Shown here: positions 22,698 through 30,656 of the stretch, piece after piece
Position numbering within the stretch: position 1 is the first letter of the stretch
Layout of the letters: every line of letters begins with the position of its first letter
Source: a virus
Virus record (IMG/VR): IMGVR_UViG_3300050821_002527
Location: 1-57,673 of that record
Length of the DNA: 57,673 nt
Direction: 5' to 3' (one strand)
Translations under genes and position numbers: made by a program
Notes under the pieces: model-generated
The model's input: only the letters and a program-made list of their open reading frames with translations
Told to the model about the DNA's origin: nothing
Databases searched by the model: none

Positions 22698-23120
22698 ATG
22701 CGTGAATTTCATCTAGATAATTTGGATAGTGTTAATACCTGTTGTGGTATTTATGAACTTTACGGATTTAGCTTTGCTGCATACGAATATAGTAAGGAAA
22801 AAGAACCATTGACAGATGAAGAGTGGTTCTATGCTTTAAGTACTGTTTGGGATTATAGGACTATTAATCTACCCCCTATAGTCTTATTTAGTGGTACTAG
22901 ACGACAAGAAAAAGGAGTATTTGGGCCACAGCAATTCGCTAATTGGCTTCATGATCGTAATGAGTGCGTGGACTGGACTGCACAGGTACCCAATACAAAT
23001 ACAAGAAATAAAATTAGAGCTTATCTTTGGACTCCATCGAAAGAATTTAATAAGAAGTATAAGAGGTTTCTAAAGACCTTAGATGAATCAACCGCAGATA
23101 AGAAAAATAACGACGACTAG
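22698..23120 (+). CDS. Hypothetical protein (140 aa)
   Basis: A soluble protein between primase and helicase, rich in aromatic residues with CCGIYELYGFSFAAYEY near the start and a basic C-terminus. No recognised family; a replication accessory role is inferred from position. Confidence 0.65.
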   Translation: MREFHLDNLDSVNTCCGIYELYGFSFAAYEYSKEKEPLTDEEWFYALSTVWDYRTINLPPIVLFSGTRRQEKGVFGPQQFANWLHDRNECVDWTAQVPNTNTRNKIRAYLWTPSKEFNKKYKRFLKTLDESTADKKNNDD

Positions 23121-23349
23121 GGATTATTCGGAATATTGGGAAGTACACTATTTACTTATTCGAGTACTGCGGAGGCTGGGTGTAGTACTCAATAGTAAAG
23201 GGAGACTTCCCTTATTTCGTTTATGGATAAAAATAAGTACTAGGATGCAGGGGGATAGACAGAAGTTTATACTAAAGATAATTCAAGCCTTAGTGAGCCT
23301 TCGGATTCAGGGTAAGGAACCTCCACATAATGATAGGGTTTATCTTTGA
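23083..23349 (+). CDS. Basic hypothetical protein (88 aa)
   Basis: An Arg/Lys-rich protein (VLRRLGVVLNSKGRLPLFRL) overlapping the preceding gene by 38 bp and the helicase start by 4 bp (TTGA). Short basic proteins at this position may load or regulate helicase, but that is inference. There is no strong SD. Confidence 0.5.
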   Translation: MNQPQIRKITTTRDYSEYWEVHYLLIRVLRRLGVVLNSKGRLPLFRLWIKISTRMQGDRQKFILKIIQALVSLRIQGKEPPHNDRVYL

Positions 23350-24554
23350 ACGAACGAAAAGTCATTAGCGCATTTATTAGAAACCGTCAGAGCTATGAGG
23401 AAGCTAAGGAGCTTCTTGATCGCTCTGACTTTGACTCCATTACCTTACATTTAATTGATCTTATTGGTGACTACTATGATACCGATCCGAACGCTTCAAC
23501 TGTTGATGTGGAAATCCTTACCGACCGCTTCGCAAGACAGCAACCATCTCAGAAACTTACGGATACTATTAAAGGAATCCTCACCACTCTTCCGGAAGTA
23601 TCTGACGGGAATGTTCGTAGGGAACTCCGGGAAATCAAAGCTTACAATCTCGGTCTTAAACTGTCGGCAGCTTTTACTCGAGGTCAAACCGGACCCGAGG
23701 TTCAAAAGCTACTACAAGAGTATCTTCACGTTACTGAAGATTCCGGAGGCGAAAGATCGAGTGGATATTCTGAATGGCCCGAAGAGTTCACCGTTGAATC
23801 ACTACTTTCGAAATCATTTCAGCAAGAGGGTTTAATTCAACTATATCCTAAAGCCCTTACCGAGCACTTAGATGGGGGGTGTCGCCCCGGTCACCAAATC
23901 TTGGTATTTGCCCCTACCGAAATGGGCAAAACGCTGGTTGTCCTTAACTTTGTTGCTGGATTCACATTACAAGGGCTTCGCACGCTTTATGTTGGAAATG
24001 AAGATCCTGTGGCTGATCTTCAGATTAGGTATTGTACGAACCTCATTGGAAGGCCTAAGTCAGATATACTTAAGTTTCCAGATAGGGCTCAAGCAGCTTT
24101 AGATAAAAGGAACTACAAGAATGCTATTTTTGCTCCCTTGGCTCCAGGTACCTTTAAGAAGATACGGGAATTGGTGTCTAAATTCAGACCTCACGTGGTG
24201 GTATTGGATCAATTGCGAAATATGGATGTTCATATTGAAGGTCGCACTCAAGCCCTGGAGGCAGCAGCTACACAAGCGCGTAATCTCGCGAAGTCAATGG
24301 AGGTCCTTGTCGTCTCTGTATCGCAAGCTGCTGATTCAGCTACAGGGAAGAGAATCTTGGCAAGAGGAGATGTGGACTCTTCTAACGTGGGGATTCCGGG
24401 CCAGATGGACGTAATGATTGGTATTGGGGCTACCCAGGAAGATGAGGAACAGAATCGTAGGTGGTTTTCATTCCCAAAGAATAAGGTGAGTGGTAGGAAA
24501 GATCCTATTCCTTTTGTTATTAATCCGACTACTTCGACCGTAATAGAGGATTGA
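23346..24554 (+). CDS. DnaB-type replicative helicase
   Basis: The 402-aa protein has a helical N-terminal part resembling the DnaB N-terminal domain and a RecA-like core with Walker A APTEMGKT (189-196) and Walker B VVVLDQL (284-290), ending with FPKNKVSGRKDPI. The start is TTG 23346, overlapping the previous stop as TTGA with AGGG about 10 nt upstream. It would unwind DNA at the fork together with the separate primase upstream. Confidence 0.87.
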   Translation: MNERKVISAFIRNRQSYEEAKELLDRSDFDSITLHLIDLIGDYYDTDPNASTVDVEILTDRFARQQPSQKLTDTIKGILTTLPEVSDGNVRRELREIKAYNLGLKLSAAFTRGQTGPEVQKLLQEYLHVTEDSGGERSSGYSEWPEEFTVESLLSKSFQQEGLIQLYPKALTEHLDGGCRPGHQILVFAPTEMGKTLVVLNFVAGFTLQGLRTLYVGNEDPVADLQIRYCTNLIGRPKSDILKFPDRAQAALDKRNYKNAIFAPLAPGTFKKIRELVSKFRPHVVVLDQLRNMDVHIEGRTQALEAAATQARNLAKSMEVLVVSVSQAADSATGKRILARGDVDSSNVGIPGQMDVMIGIGATQEDEEQNRRWFSFPKNKVSGRKDPIPFVINPTTSTVIED

Positions 24555-24555
24555 G

Positions 24556-24726
24556 ATGGATAATTTGACTATTCTTTCCGATAAAGAACTTATTAATAGG
24601 TACGGTACCCTTACTCCTTTGGAGAAAGAACTACTTCGTAGATATGATAATATGAAACAGAAGTACTGGGAATTAGAGCAAGAACTTCTTATGGTTAGAC
24701 TAGAGGATCATTTAGCAAATGGATAA
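24556..24726 (+). CDS. Small helical protein (56 aa)
   Basis: ATG 24556 follows the helicase stop directly. The product (DKELINRYGTLTPLEKELLR, then RYDNM) is almost wholly helical and acidic/basic amphipathic. It resembles a stretch of the coiled-coil protein at 24930, which has DELIRRYDNIKG, suggesting a shared short motif or duplication. Function unknown. Confidence 0.6.
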   Translation: MDNLTILSDKELINRYGTLTPLEKELLRRYDNMKQKYWELEQELLMVRLEDHLANG

Positions 24727-24937
24727 TATTCTCCATATAGATAACAATCTTCACGATGATGCTTTCCTAGAAGAACTGGAGCAGACGCGCTTAGTTAATG
24801 TAGATGATTATACATTAAAATATATTTGTGAGCGCCTTGGAGGTATAGGTGGGCACCAAGATGAAATGGGGTATTGTTTTAATGAATTATGGCGAAGATA
24901 TATACTAGTTAAATCTAGGAATTTACCAATTGGATAA
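24719..24937 (+). CDS. Hypothetical protein (72 aa)
   Basis: Overlaps the preceding gene by 8 bp (ATGGATAA). Acidic N-terminus, then a helical segment with Cys (YTLKYICERLGG). Coupled translation with the two neighbours. No family recognised. Confidence 0.55.
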   Translation: MDNILHIDNNLHDDAFLEELEQTRLVNVDDYTLKYICERLGGIGGHQDEMGYCFNELWRRYILVKSRNLPIG

Positions 24938-25292
24938 AGAAAGAGAATTAAGATATTTTGGCTACGTATTAGTTGAAATATTAGATGAGAAACTCTTCGA
25001 GAGACTTAGAGACGCGGATAGTGTAGATACGGTTGCTATAGATGAGTTAATTAGAAGATATGACAATATTAAAGGAGAATGGGCAGCTCTATCTCAGGAT
25101 GATGGGAAAAAAGATAGGGAAATAGAAAGACTTAATAAGCTTTTAATAGATACTCAAACTGAATTACTAATGGAGACACAAGCTAAGGAAAATGCTTTTA
25201 GAAATAGAGATAGTGTTATAGAAGAAAATGAAAAGCTGAAGAACGAATGCAAAAATTTGAAAAGGAAATGGATTCGAGATCGAAACTATTAA
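24930..25292 (+). CDS. Coiled-coil protein (120 aa)
   Basis: The start is TTG 24930, overlapping the previous stop, with AGGA about 9-10 nt upstream. Residues 55-120 are continuous heptad-like helix (KDREIEKRLNK-type spacing, then VIEENEKLKNECKNLKRK), so a dimeric coiled coil is expected. It overlaps the polymerase start by 46 bp and may be a structural replication partner (inference). Confidence 0.65.
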   Translation: MDKERELRYFGYVLVEILDEKLFERLRDADSVDTVAIDELIRRYDNIKGEWAALSQDDGKKDREIERLNKLLIDTQTELLMETQAKENAFRNRDSVIEENEKLKNECKNLKRKWIRDRNY

Positions 25293-27187
25293 ATATAAAG
25301 TTTCCTAGTTTTCTTACTAACTTAGATCCGAGGATTTATGAGTCTAACAATTACGTTTGCCTTGATTGGGAAACAACGAATCTCGACAAGGGCTTTGCTG
25401 GGAATACAAGTAATAGAATTGTTCTCGCAACTTGGCTTTACGGAAGTGGACACAGAGGCTCCCATAACCCCAGGGCAAAAAGTCGGAGAATCGGTTCACA
25501 AAGTGTCTATTACAAATACGGGAACGAGTTTGAACAGGGAGAGCTGGTCGAGGCTATTCAGTCTGCTGACTTCATTGTTGCCCACTTCGCTAAATTTGAA
25601 CTTCAGTGGCTTACAAGAGCAGGAGTGGATATCTCCCGTATCCTCCCTTGGGACACTGTTCTTGGCGAATACGTACTTGCAGGAAATAGAAGAAGGGCTT
25701 TCGATCTCAACTCAACCGCCATACGCCGCGGAATCGGCACAGGAAAGGAAAGTCTTGTCGCGGCTCTTATCTCTTCAGGAGTCTGCCCGAGCGAGATCCC
25801 AGAACAATGGCTAATAGAGTACGGTACGCGAGATACCTCGCTATGCCATGATATCTTTTTACAGCAGAAAAAAGAGCTTATAGAAGGCAATCTATTGCCA
25901 GTAATGTACACGAGGTGCATTACAACCCCCGTACTGGCCGATATAGAATTGAATGGACTGACCCTAGACCCAGAGAGAGTTCAGGAACAGTTTGAAGTAA
26001 TAGGAAAAGAACGTGCAGAAATTAATAATGAATTACTCCATCTTACTGGCGGAATTAACCTCAATTCTTCAAAGCAAGTTGCAGAATATCTTTACGATAA
26101 GCTCGGATTCGAAGAGCTGCGAAGAAATGGTAAACCAGATAGAAACCCTGGTGGTGGACGCCGAACGGATGGCGACTCAATTGCTAAGCTCCGTGCAACG
26201 ACTCAAGAGCAGAATAGGTTCTCTGAAATATTCCGGAAATTCTCAAAGCTAGATTATAAGCTAGATATTCTTACTAAGTTCAATCAATGCTGTAAAGAAG
26301 ATAATGGAATACTGTTCGCGTCTATTAATCAAGCTGTTGTCCAAACTCACCGATTGGCAAGTTCAGGAAAGAAATATAAAGTCCAGATCCACAATATTGA
26401 GAGATCATTTAAGAAGCTTTTTAAGGCACGCAATCCGGGATGGAAAGTGGGCGAAGCTGATGGGAGCCAGCTTGAGTTTAGAGTGGCAGCTCATCTTGGT
26501 AATGATCCAGTGGCTTTGGCTGATATTCGAAATCCACAGTTTGATGCTCATTATCAGACTGCAGAGAATATATACGGAAAACCAAGATCGGAAATTAGTA
26601 AGGATGAGAGAACAGAAGTAAAGCCAGACACATTTGGTCCATTATATGGAAAGATGAGAGGCTCCCCAGCCCAGACTAAATACTTTGATTTCTTTAGGAA
26701 GAAATATAGTACTATTTATAAAGTCCAGGAAGGATGGTCCCACGTAGTTCTTAGAACTAAGAAACTAGTAACAGATTGGGGCTTGATATTCTATTGGCCA
26801 GATACGAGATTAGAGAATGGTAACTATATTCGTAATCGTACTAATATATTTAATTACCCTGTTCAGTCTTTGGCTACTGCTGAAATTATTCCAGTGGCTT
26901 TATGCTATGTGTGGCACTACTTCAAAGCCTTTCGACTTCGAGGATTTTTGGTAAATACTGTTCATGATTCCGTAATAGCTGAACTTCCACCTGAGGAAGA
27001 GGAGATCTTTCGTGACATCTGCGAATACTGTTTCACTGGTCTTGTTTTTAATTATCTGGCTCGTGTTTATAGGATACGTTTTCGTTCTCCTCTGGGTACT
27101 GAAACCAAAGTCGGAGAACATTGGAGCGAAGGCACGGAAAGGAAGTACGACCTCGATCCAGAAGACTACTTTAAAGAGTGCCCCTAG
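25247..27187 (+). CDS. DNA polymerase, family A, with 3'-5' exonuclease
   Basis: A 646-aa protein. The exonuclease domain has DWE (Asp40, Glu42), motif II as AHFAKFEL (112-119; Glu in place of the usual Asp and Phe in place of Asn) and YGTRD near residue 200. The polymerase domain has motif A GEADGSQLEF, motif B with RTEVKPDTFGPLYG and motif C NTVHDSV. Start uncertain: ATG 25247, or ATG 25268 with AAGGAA just upstream. It is the replicative enzyme of the T7-like set. The motif II change may alter proofreading metal binding. Confidence 0.92.
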   Translation: MQKFEKEMDSRSKLLNIKFPSFLTNLDPRIYESNNYVCLDWETTNLDKGFAGNTSNRIVLATWLYGSGHRGSHNPRAKSRRIGSQSVYYKYGNEFEQGELVEAIQSADFIVAHFAKFELQWLTRAGVDISRILPWDTVLGEYVLAGNRRRAFDLNSTAIRRGIGTGKESLVAALISSGVCPSEIPEQWLIEYGTRDTSLCHDIFLQQKKELIEGNLLPVMYTRCITTPVLADIELNGLTLDPERVQEQFEVIGKERAEINNELLHLTGGINLNSSKQVAEYLYDKLGFEELRRNGKPDRNPGGGRRTDGDSIAKLRATTQEQNRFSEIFRKFSKLDYKLDILTKFNQCCKEDNGILFASINQAVVQTHRLASSGKKYKVQIHNIERSFKKLFKARNPGWKVGEADGSQLEFRVAAHLGNDPVALADIRNPQFDAHYQTAENIYGKPRSEISKDERTEVKPDTFGPLYGKMRGSPAQTKYFDFFRKKYSTIYKVQEGWSHVVLRTKKLVTDWGLIFYWPDTRLENGNYIRNRTNIFNYPVQSLATAEIIPVALCYVWHYFKAFRLRGFLVNTVHDSVIAELPPEEEEIFRDICEYCFTGLVFNYLARVYRIRFRSPLGTETKVGEHWSEGTERKYDLDPEDYFKECP

Positions 27188-27206
27188 TTATTTTGAATAT
27201 TATGGA

Positions 27207-27305
27207 ATGAAAGATTGGCGTCTAGCTAAATGTGTACACTGCGGTAGTAGAAGTATTGATTCTGAATTTTGTGATAAATGTTATCCACCATCGGAAAGAC
27301 CATAA
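27207..27305 (+). CDS. Zinc-ribbon micro-protein (32 aa)
   Basis: The frame from ATG 27207 encodes CVHCGSRSIDSEFCDKC, a complete four-Cys zinc ribbon. Its stop overlaps the next ATG (TAATG). The start lacks a clear SD; initiation further upstream inside the polymerase gene is possible. Confidence 0.5.
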   Translation: MKDWRLAKCVHCGSRSIDSEFCDKCYPPSERP

Positions 27306-27658
27306 TGAATGAACACAAGCCGGATAGATGGGTACTCTTAAAGATTACCAAGGAAGGTGAATCAGAGCCTATTTATAAGATATTTGGTACTTGGTTTGGT
27401 AGTTATTTACAAGGAGATAGTTGGAGAGCTAATTCTGGTATTGCTGAAGTAATTAAAGCTAATGGGGGCTACTGTATTATAGGTCCTTCGGGCAGCTCTT
27501 ATAGGTGTCTTAAAGGTAATTACGGTACTAGTGGTTATACAGGAAGTGTAATAAGAGATTGGGAAGAACAGAATACAGTTAAGATCACTATAGAAGTGCT
27601 GGAGGAGAGAGAAGCTCTAAAATATCTTGAAGATATGTCAATGAAAGCTGGAACTTGA
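27305..27658 (+). CDS. Hypothetical protein (117 aa)
   Basis: Start set at ATG 27305 with GGAAAG about 10 nt upstream and TAATG coupling to the zinc micro-protein. Strand-rich and Gly/Tyr-rich (WFGSYLQGDSWRANSG; RCLKGNYGTSGYTGS), ending in a helix. This could be a small beta-barrel of the regulatory or DNA-binding type. Function unknown. Confidence 0.65.
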   Translation: MNEHKPDRWVLLKITKEGESEPIYKIFGTWFGSYLQGDSWRANSGIAEVIKANGGYCIIGPSGSSYRCLKGNYGTSGYTGSVIRDWEEQNTVKITIEVLEEREALKYLEDMSMKAGT

Positions 27659-27669
27659 TAGGCACAAGT

Positions 27670-27927
27670 ATGTCTAAAGTAAAAGATAAGAAAGTTCCAC
27701 TGGTGATTGTAGAGTGGGGGGATGCTCATGGAGGATCCAGATGGGTGCAGTATAGTGACTTAGATCGACTACATGCTCCTATCAAAGTGCGTAATGTAGG
27801 ATATTTAGTTAAAGAAGATAATATAGGAGTTACTCTTACCCATGGATTTGATGAAAATAATAATTTAGTTGGGACGTTCTTCATTCCTAAGAATGGTGTT
27901 ATAAAAATAACAAAGGTTAAATATTAA
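27670..27927 (+). CDS. Hypothetical protein (85 aa)
   Basis: ATG 27670 with ATAGGC about 10 nt upstream. Contains VPLVIVEWGDAHGGSRWVQY and a C-terminal beta-rich part. Phage proteins with this W-x-DAH pattern are common but uncharacterised. One-base overlap with the next gene. Confidence 0.65.
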   Translation: MSKVKDKKVPLVIVEWGDAHGGSRWVQYSDLDRLHAPIKVRNVGYLVKEDNIGVTLTHGFDENNNLVGTFFIPKNGVIKITKVKY

Positions 27928-28499
27928 TGCAAGGTGTAGTTCAGCGAATCTCTGGTAAGCAAATCAATGGTACCACTCTTTACTCTTTCACTTTAAGTGG
28001 ACAGGATGGATGGATCGGCACAGGTAGTAAGAAGCCTCCCAAAGAAGGTACTTCAATTAAGTTCGACGTTAAGATTAATAAGCGGGGATATACGGAGGTA
28101 GATGGTGGAATCGAAATTATCACAGATGGAGAACCTGGACCAGCTCCTTCTACATCTGAAATGGGCAAGGCGTCAGGGGCAGTTACTAGGGCAAACGGTT
28201 CTGGAGGAGGTAGTCAAGGAGCTTATTGGGATCGCAAAGAAGCAAGAGACATCCATAACGATGCTATGCGAGAGCTTGGCGCGACTCGCAACACAGCACT
28301 CACTATTATTGATCTCGGACTCAAATACGAAGTGTTTAAATTGCCCGCAGCGGCCAAGAGGGAAGAGTTTCTCTGGAATCTGATCGATAAGTATACTAGT
28401 AAGTTAATGGGTAAAGGGGCTGAATCTGATAACGGAGATTCTCCGGTAGAAAATAGTTCAAAGCAAGAAGAACCTCATTTAGATAGTAATTGGGAGTAA
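27927..28499 (+). CDS. Putative single-stranded DNA-binding protein
   Basis: The N-terminal 65 residues are strand-rich (QGVVQRISGKQINGTTLYSF; GWIGTGSKKPPKEGTSIKFD), resembling an OB-fold. A Gly/Ser linker (RANGSGGGSQG, about 88-98), a helical domain and an acidic tail ending in an aromatic (HLDSNWE) follow. Acidic/aromatic tails are typical of phage SSBs, which recruit polymerase and helicase. Position after the polymerase agrees. No direct family match can be proved by eye. Confidence 0.6.
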   Translation: MQGVVQRISGKQINGTTLYSFTLSGQDGWIGTGSKKPPKEGTSIKFDVKINKRGYTEVDGGIEIITDGEPGPAPSTSEMGKASGAVTRANGSGGGSQGAYWDRKEARDIHNDAMRELGATRNTALTIIDLGLKYEVFKLPAAAKREEFLWNLIDKYTSKLMGKGAESDNGDSPVENSSKQEEPHLDSNWE

Positions 28500-28699
28500 A
28501 TATATTTAAGATTAAAGATACTATCGATTCAGTACTTGCAGATATTAATCTAAAGATTAGTAAGCTTCGTGATCTTGCGGAGCATCACGACCATACTGCG
28601 GCATCTCACCTTTCATGGGTTCAATTCCACAGTGAACAGCACTTTATACATTCTAGTCTAAGGGATAAAGCTACTCGTATTGCTATTAAGTTCGAATAA
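28490..28699 (+). CDS. Small His-rich protein with irregular start (69 or 65 aa)
   Basis: The frame has no ATG or GTG. TTG 28490 has no SD, while ATA 28502 lies 5 nt after GGGAG. The product is helical with a His cluster (AEHHDHTAASHLSWVQFHSE) that could bind metal. It overlaps or follows the SSB-like gene directly. Start codon therefore unresolved. Confidence 0.5.
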   Translation: MGVNIFKIKDTIDSVLADINLKISKLRDLAEHHDHTAASHLSWVQFHSEQHFIHSSLRDKATRIAIKFE

Positions 28700-28731
28700 T
28701 TGTTGAAGTAAGTAATAAAGAGAATAAATAA

Positions 28732-29007
28732 TTGAAGACACCAGTTGTATATAATGCTGAGCCTTTTAAGACTGACGTCATCCCTCTTATTGTTCGTGGC
28801 CCGTATGATGTATATGTAGGTGATTTGGAAGGATATAAATTACCTACCTATCTTATCATTAACCGTACTACTAGCGTGGTAGAGTTTACTTCCGAGGTAC
28901 TTCCTATTATTGAGAATTGGTTGAGTCAAGCAGTACCTTTGCCTGGATTACTGGATAATATGGCTAGCGCCCAGCAGCTTTCTCTTAACCTTAAGAATAC
29001 TAACTAG
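28732..29007 (+). CDS. Hypothetical protein (91 aa)
   Basis: TTG 28732 with AAAGAGA about 10 nt upstream. Strand-rich first half (DVIPLIVRGPYDVYVGDLEG) and a helical C-terminus. No recognised family. A near-perfect SD (AGGGGGTGA) follows its stop but has no standard start behind it. Confidence 0.55.
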   Translation: MKTPVVYNAEPFKTDVIPLIVRGPYDVYVGDLEGYKLPTYLIINRTTSVVEFTSEVLPIIENWLSQAVPLPGLLDNMASAQQLSLNLKNTN

Positions 29008-29136
29008 GGGGTGATGTATAACTGAAACCGTACCCTACGCCTAAGGATCCTTATCCTATAGATCCGTATCCGGTAATTCCGTAGAGATGGTGGGGTGCGC
29101 ATACCATCAAACGATAATCACGCACCGAAGAGGTTT

Positions 29137-29427
29137 ATGAGTAAGATAAAAGTACAGGGTTATAGCGATATAGACTTAGAGTATCGTAAGTTATCTGATG
29201 TTAAACAGGAAATAGAGAGAGCAATACAGGAGTACGGGGAAAATGCTCATTTAGAGCTATACCCAAAGTATGGAGACACTTATATTAGAATTGCATTTGA
29301 GAGGCTAGAAACAGATCACGAATATCAAGATCGCATAACTAAAGAGGAAAATGATAAGGTAGCTTTTGAGCAACGAGAGAAAAAGCAATTTGCACGTCTA
29401 TTAAAGAAATACGGAAATGCTGGATAG
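29137..29427 (+). CDS. Hypothetical charged protein (96 aa)
   Basis: ATG 29137 has GAGG about 6 nt upstream; the in-frame GTG 29095 lacks an SD. Helical and very charged (KQEIERAIQEYGENAHLELY; RITKEENDKVAFEQREKKQF). Resembles small phage coiled-coil proteins. Function unknown. Confidence 0.6.
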   Translation: MSKIKVQGYSDIDLEYRKLSDVKQEIERAIQEYGENAHLELYPKYGDTYIRIAFERLETDHEYQDRITKEENDKVAFEQREKKQFARLLKKYGNAG

Positions 29428-29663
29428 GATCCAGATTTATATTTAATCTGCTCCAACTGTAAGACCTATCATCTTAAAGATGAATTTGCGAAAAATAAAA
29501 ATCATCCTAGAGGATACGCACAATCTTGTAAAAATCTTTTAATATCTTAAGAAAAGAGAAAGGTTGGAATAGAGGTAAATGGAACGAGAGAACTAAATTG
29601 TTACAACAAATTCGTAGAGCAAAGGCTAAAGCTGAGTTAGCCGAGCAGGGCCGTAGTCCATGA
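29428..29663 (+). pseudogene. Zinc-motif ORF without start and with a frame break
   Basis: Directly after a TAG, in the same frame, comes LYLICSNCKTYHLKDEFAKN and a later SC, the Cys pattern of small HNH/endonuclease-VII-associated zinc ribbons. No ATG, GTG or TTG precedes it. The frame ends at TAA 29548-29550. The expected continuation is one frame back from about 29530 and runs to the TGA at 29661-29663 (ILRKEKGWNRGKWNERTKLL). It looks like a decayed gene, or a sequencing/assembly frameshift. Confidence 0.45.
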
Positions 29664-30537
29664 GTATAATTGAAAAGATTAAAGGTAAGCATCTACTCGT
29701 GGACGCCTAGTTGACATCCTGAAATATAGATGTGCAGCTAGTGCGGAGAAGACTAAGTATTTAGTAGTAGATCCTGTGGATCAGAATACAGAGTATCCTT
29801 CTTATAAGGAGGCTATTAATCAATATAATTCTAAGGATGGTAAATTATTTGAGGGGTACACTCTTTGGTCTAGGAAGGAGGTCAAACCACTTGATTCCGC
29901 AATTGAAGCAACGAAAGCAGCTATCGAAGGAATTATATCTAGACTTAATCCACAAACAATATCGTTCTTTCTTAGTCCACCAACGACATTTAGAGATAGG
30001 ATTGGGGTTACCGCACCGTATAAGGGAAATAGAAATCAACCTAAACCGAAGTACCTAAAAGATGTCGAAAGCTACCTCGTCACTGAATACGGAGCTATCC
30101 ACGGAGTTGATGTGGAAGCTGACGATGCGATTGGAATCGCTCTTTCCAAAGATCAAGGAGGCTCAGTTTCGTGCTCTATCGATAAAGACCTCTTGCAAGT
30201 ACCAGGATGGCATTACAATTGGGTTAACGATACTGTACGATGGGTCTCCAATAGGGATGGGGACTTTGCCTTCTATTCTCAAATGCTCCAAGGAGATGTT
30301 ACAGACAATATTCAAGGATTGGCTGGAATTGGTCCAGTTACAGCAGCCAAAATACTCTCTGGAGCACGTTCGAGAGTTGAGCTTGCAACACGAGTCTGGG
30401 GTGAATATAGGCGTGAGTTTGGGGATGCCGATAAAGCTCGCGAACGATATCTTGAGAATGCTGACCTCCTCTGGATCCTCCGAGAATCAGAACAATGTCC
30501 AGGATACCAAATACCCGAAGGATTCAGCTTTAGTTAA
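29660..30537 (+). CDS. 5'-3' exonuclease (FEN/T7 gp6-like), frameshifted
   Basis: ATG 29660 encodes an exonuclease-like N-terminus (MSIIEKIKGKHLLVDA) that stops at TAG 29708-29710. The sequel DILKYRCAASAEKTKYLVVD continues one frame back and runs to 30537. The canonical N-terminal VDADI motif would be restored by removing five bases (TAGTT). Later motifs are AYKGNRNQPKPKYL, VDVEADDAIGIAL, CSIDKDLLQVPGWHYNW and GDVTDNIQGLAGIGPVTAAK (helix-hairpin-helix). The enzyme removes RNA primers and degrades host DNA. GTG 29776 could restart translation but would lose the N-terminal metal-binding Asp. Confidence 0.75.
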
Positions 30538-30643
30538 GTATTGTATTGACGAAGGATGCCCCCATTATGGTACTAAGCATGTCTGTTTTACTACTGTAGA
30601 TAAATTAAGTAAATATAAAAGACATACTGTAGATTTTAATTAG
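30458..30643 (+). CDS. Small Cys/His protein (61 aa)
   Basis: Frame from ATG 30458 inside the exonuclease end. The part after the exonuclease stop holds CIDEGCPHYGTKHVCF, a plausible zinc site. The true start could be later and non-standard (ATT 30548). It ends 13 bp before the RNA ligase gene. Confidence 0.45.
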   Translation: MLTSSGSSENQNNVQDTKYPKDSALVKYCIDEGCPHYGTKHVCFTTVDKLSKYKRHTVDFN

Positions 30644-30656
30644 AGGTAGTATAAAT

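Noticed and set aside
29700-29735. TTGACA at the exonuclease frame break as a promoter
   Set aside because: No -10 hexamer lies 16-18 bp downstream.
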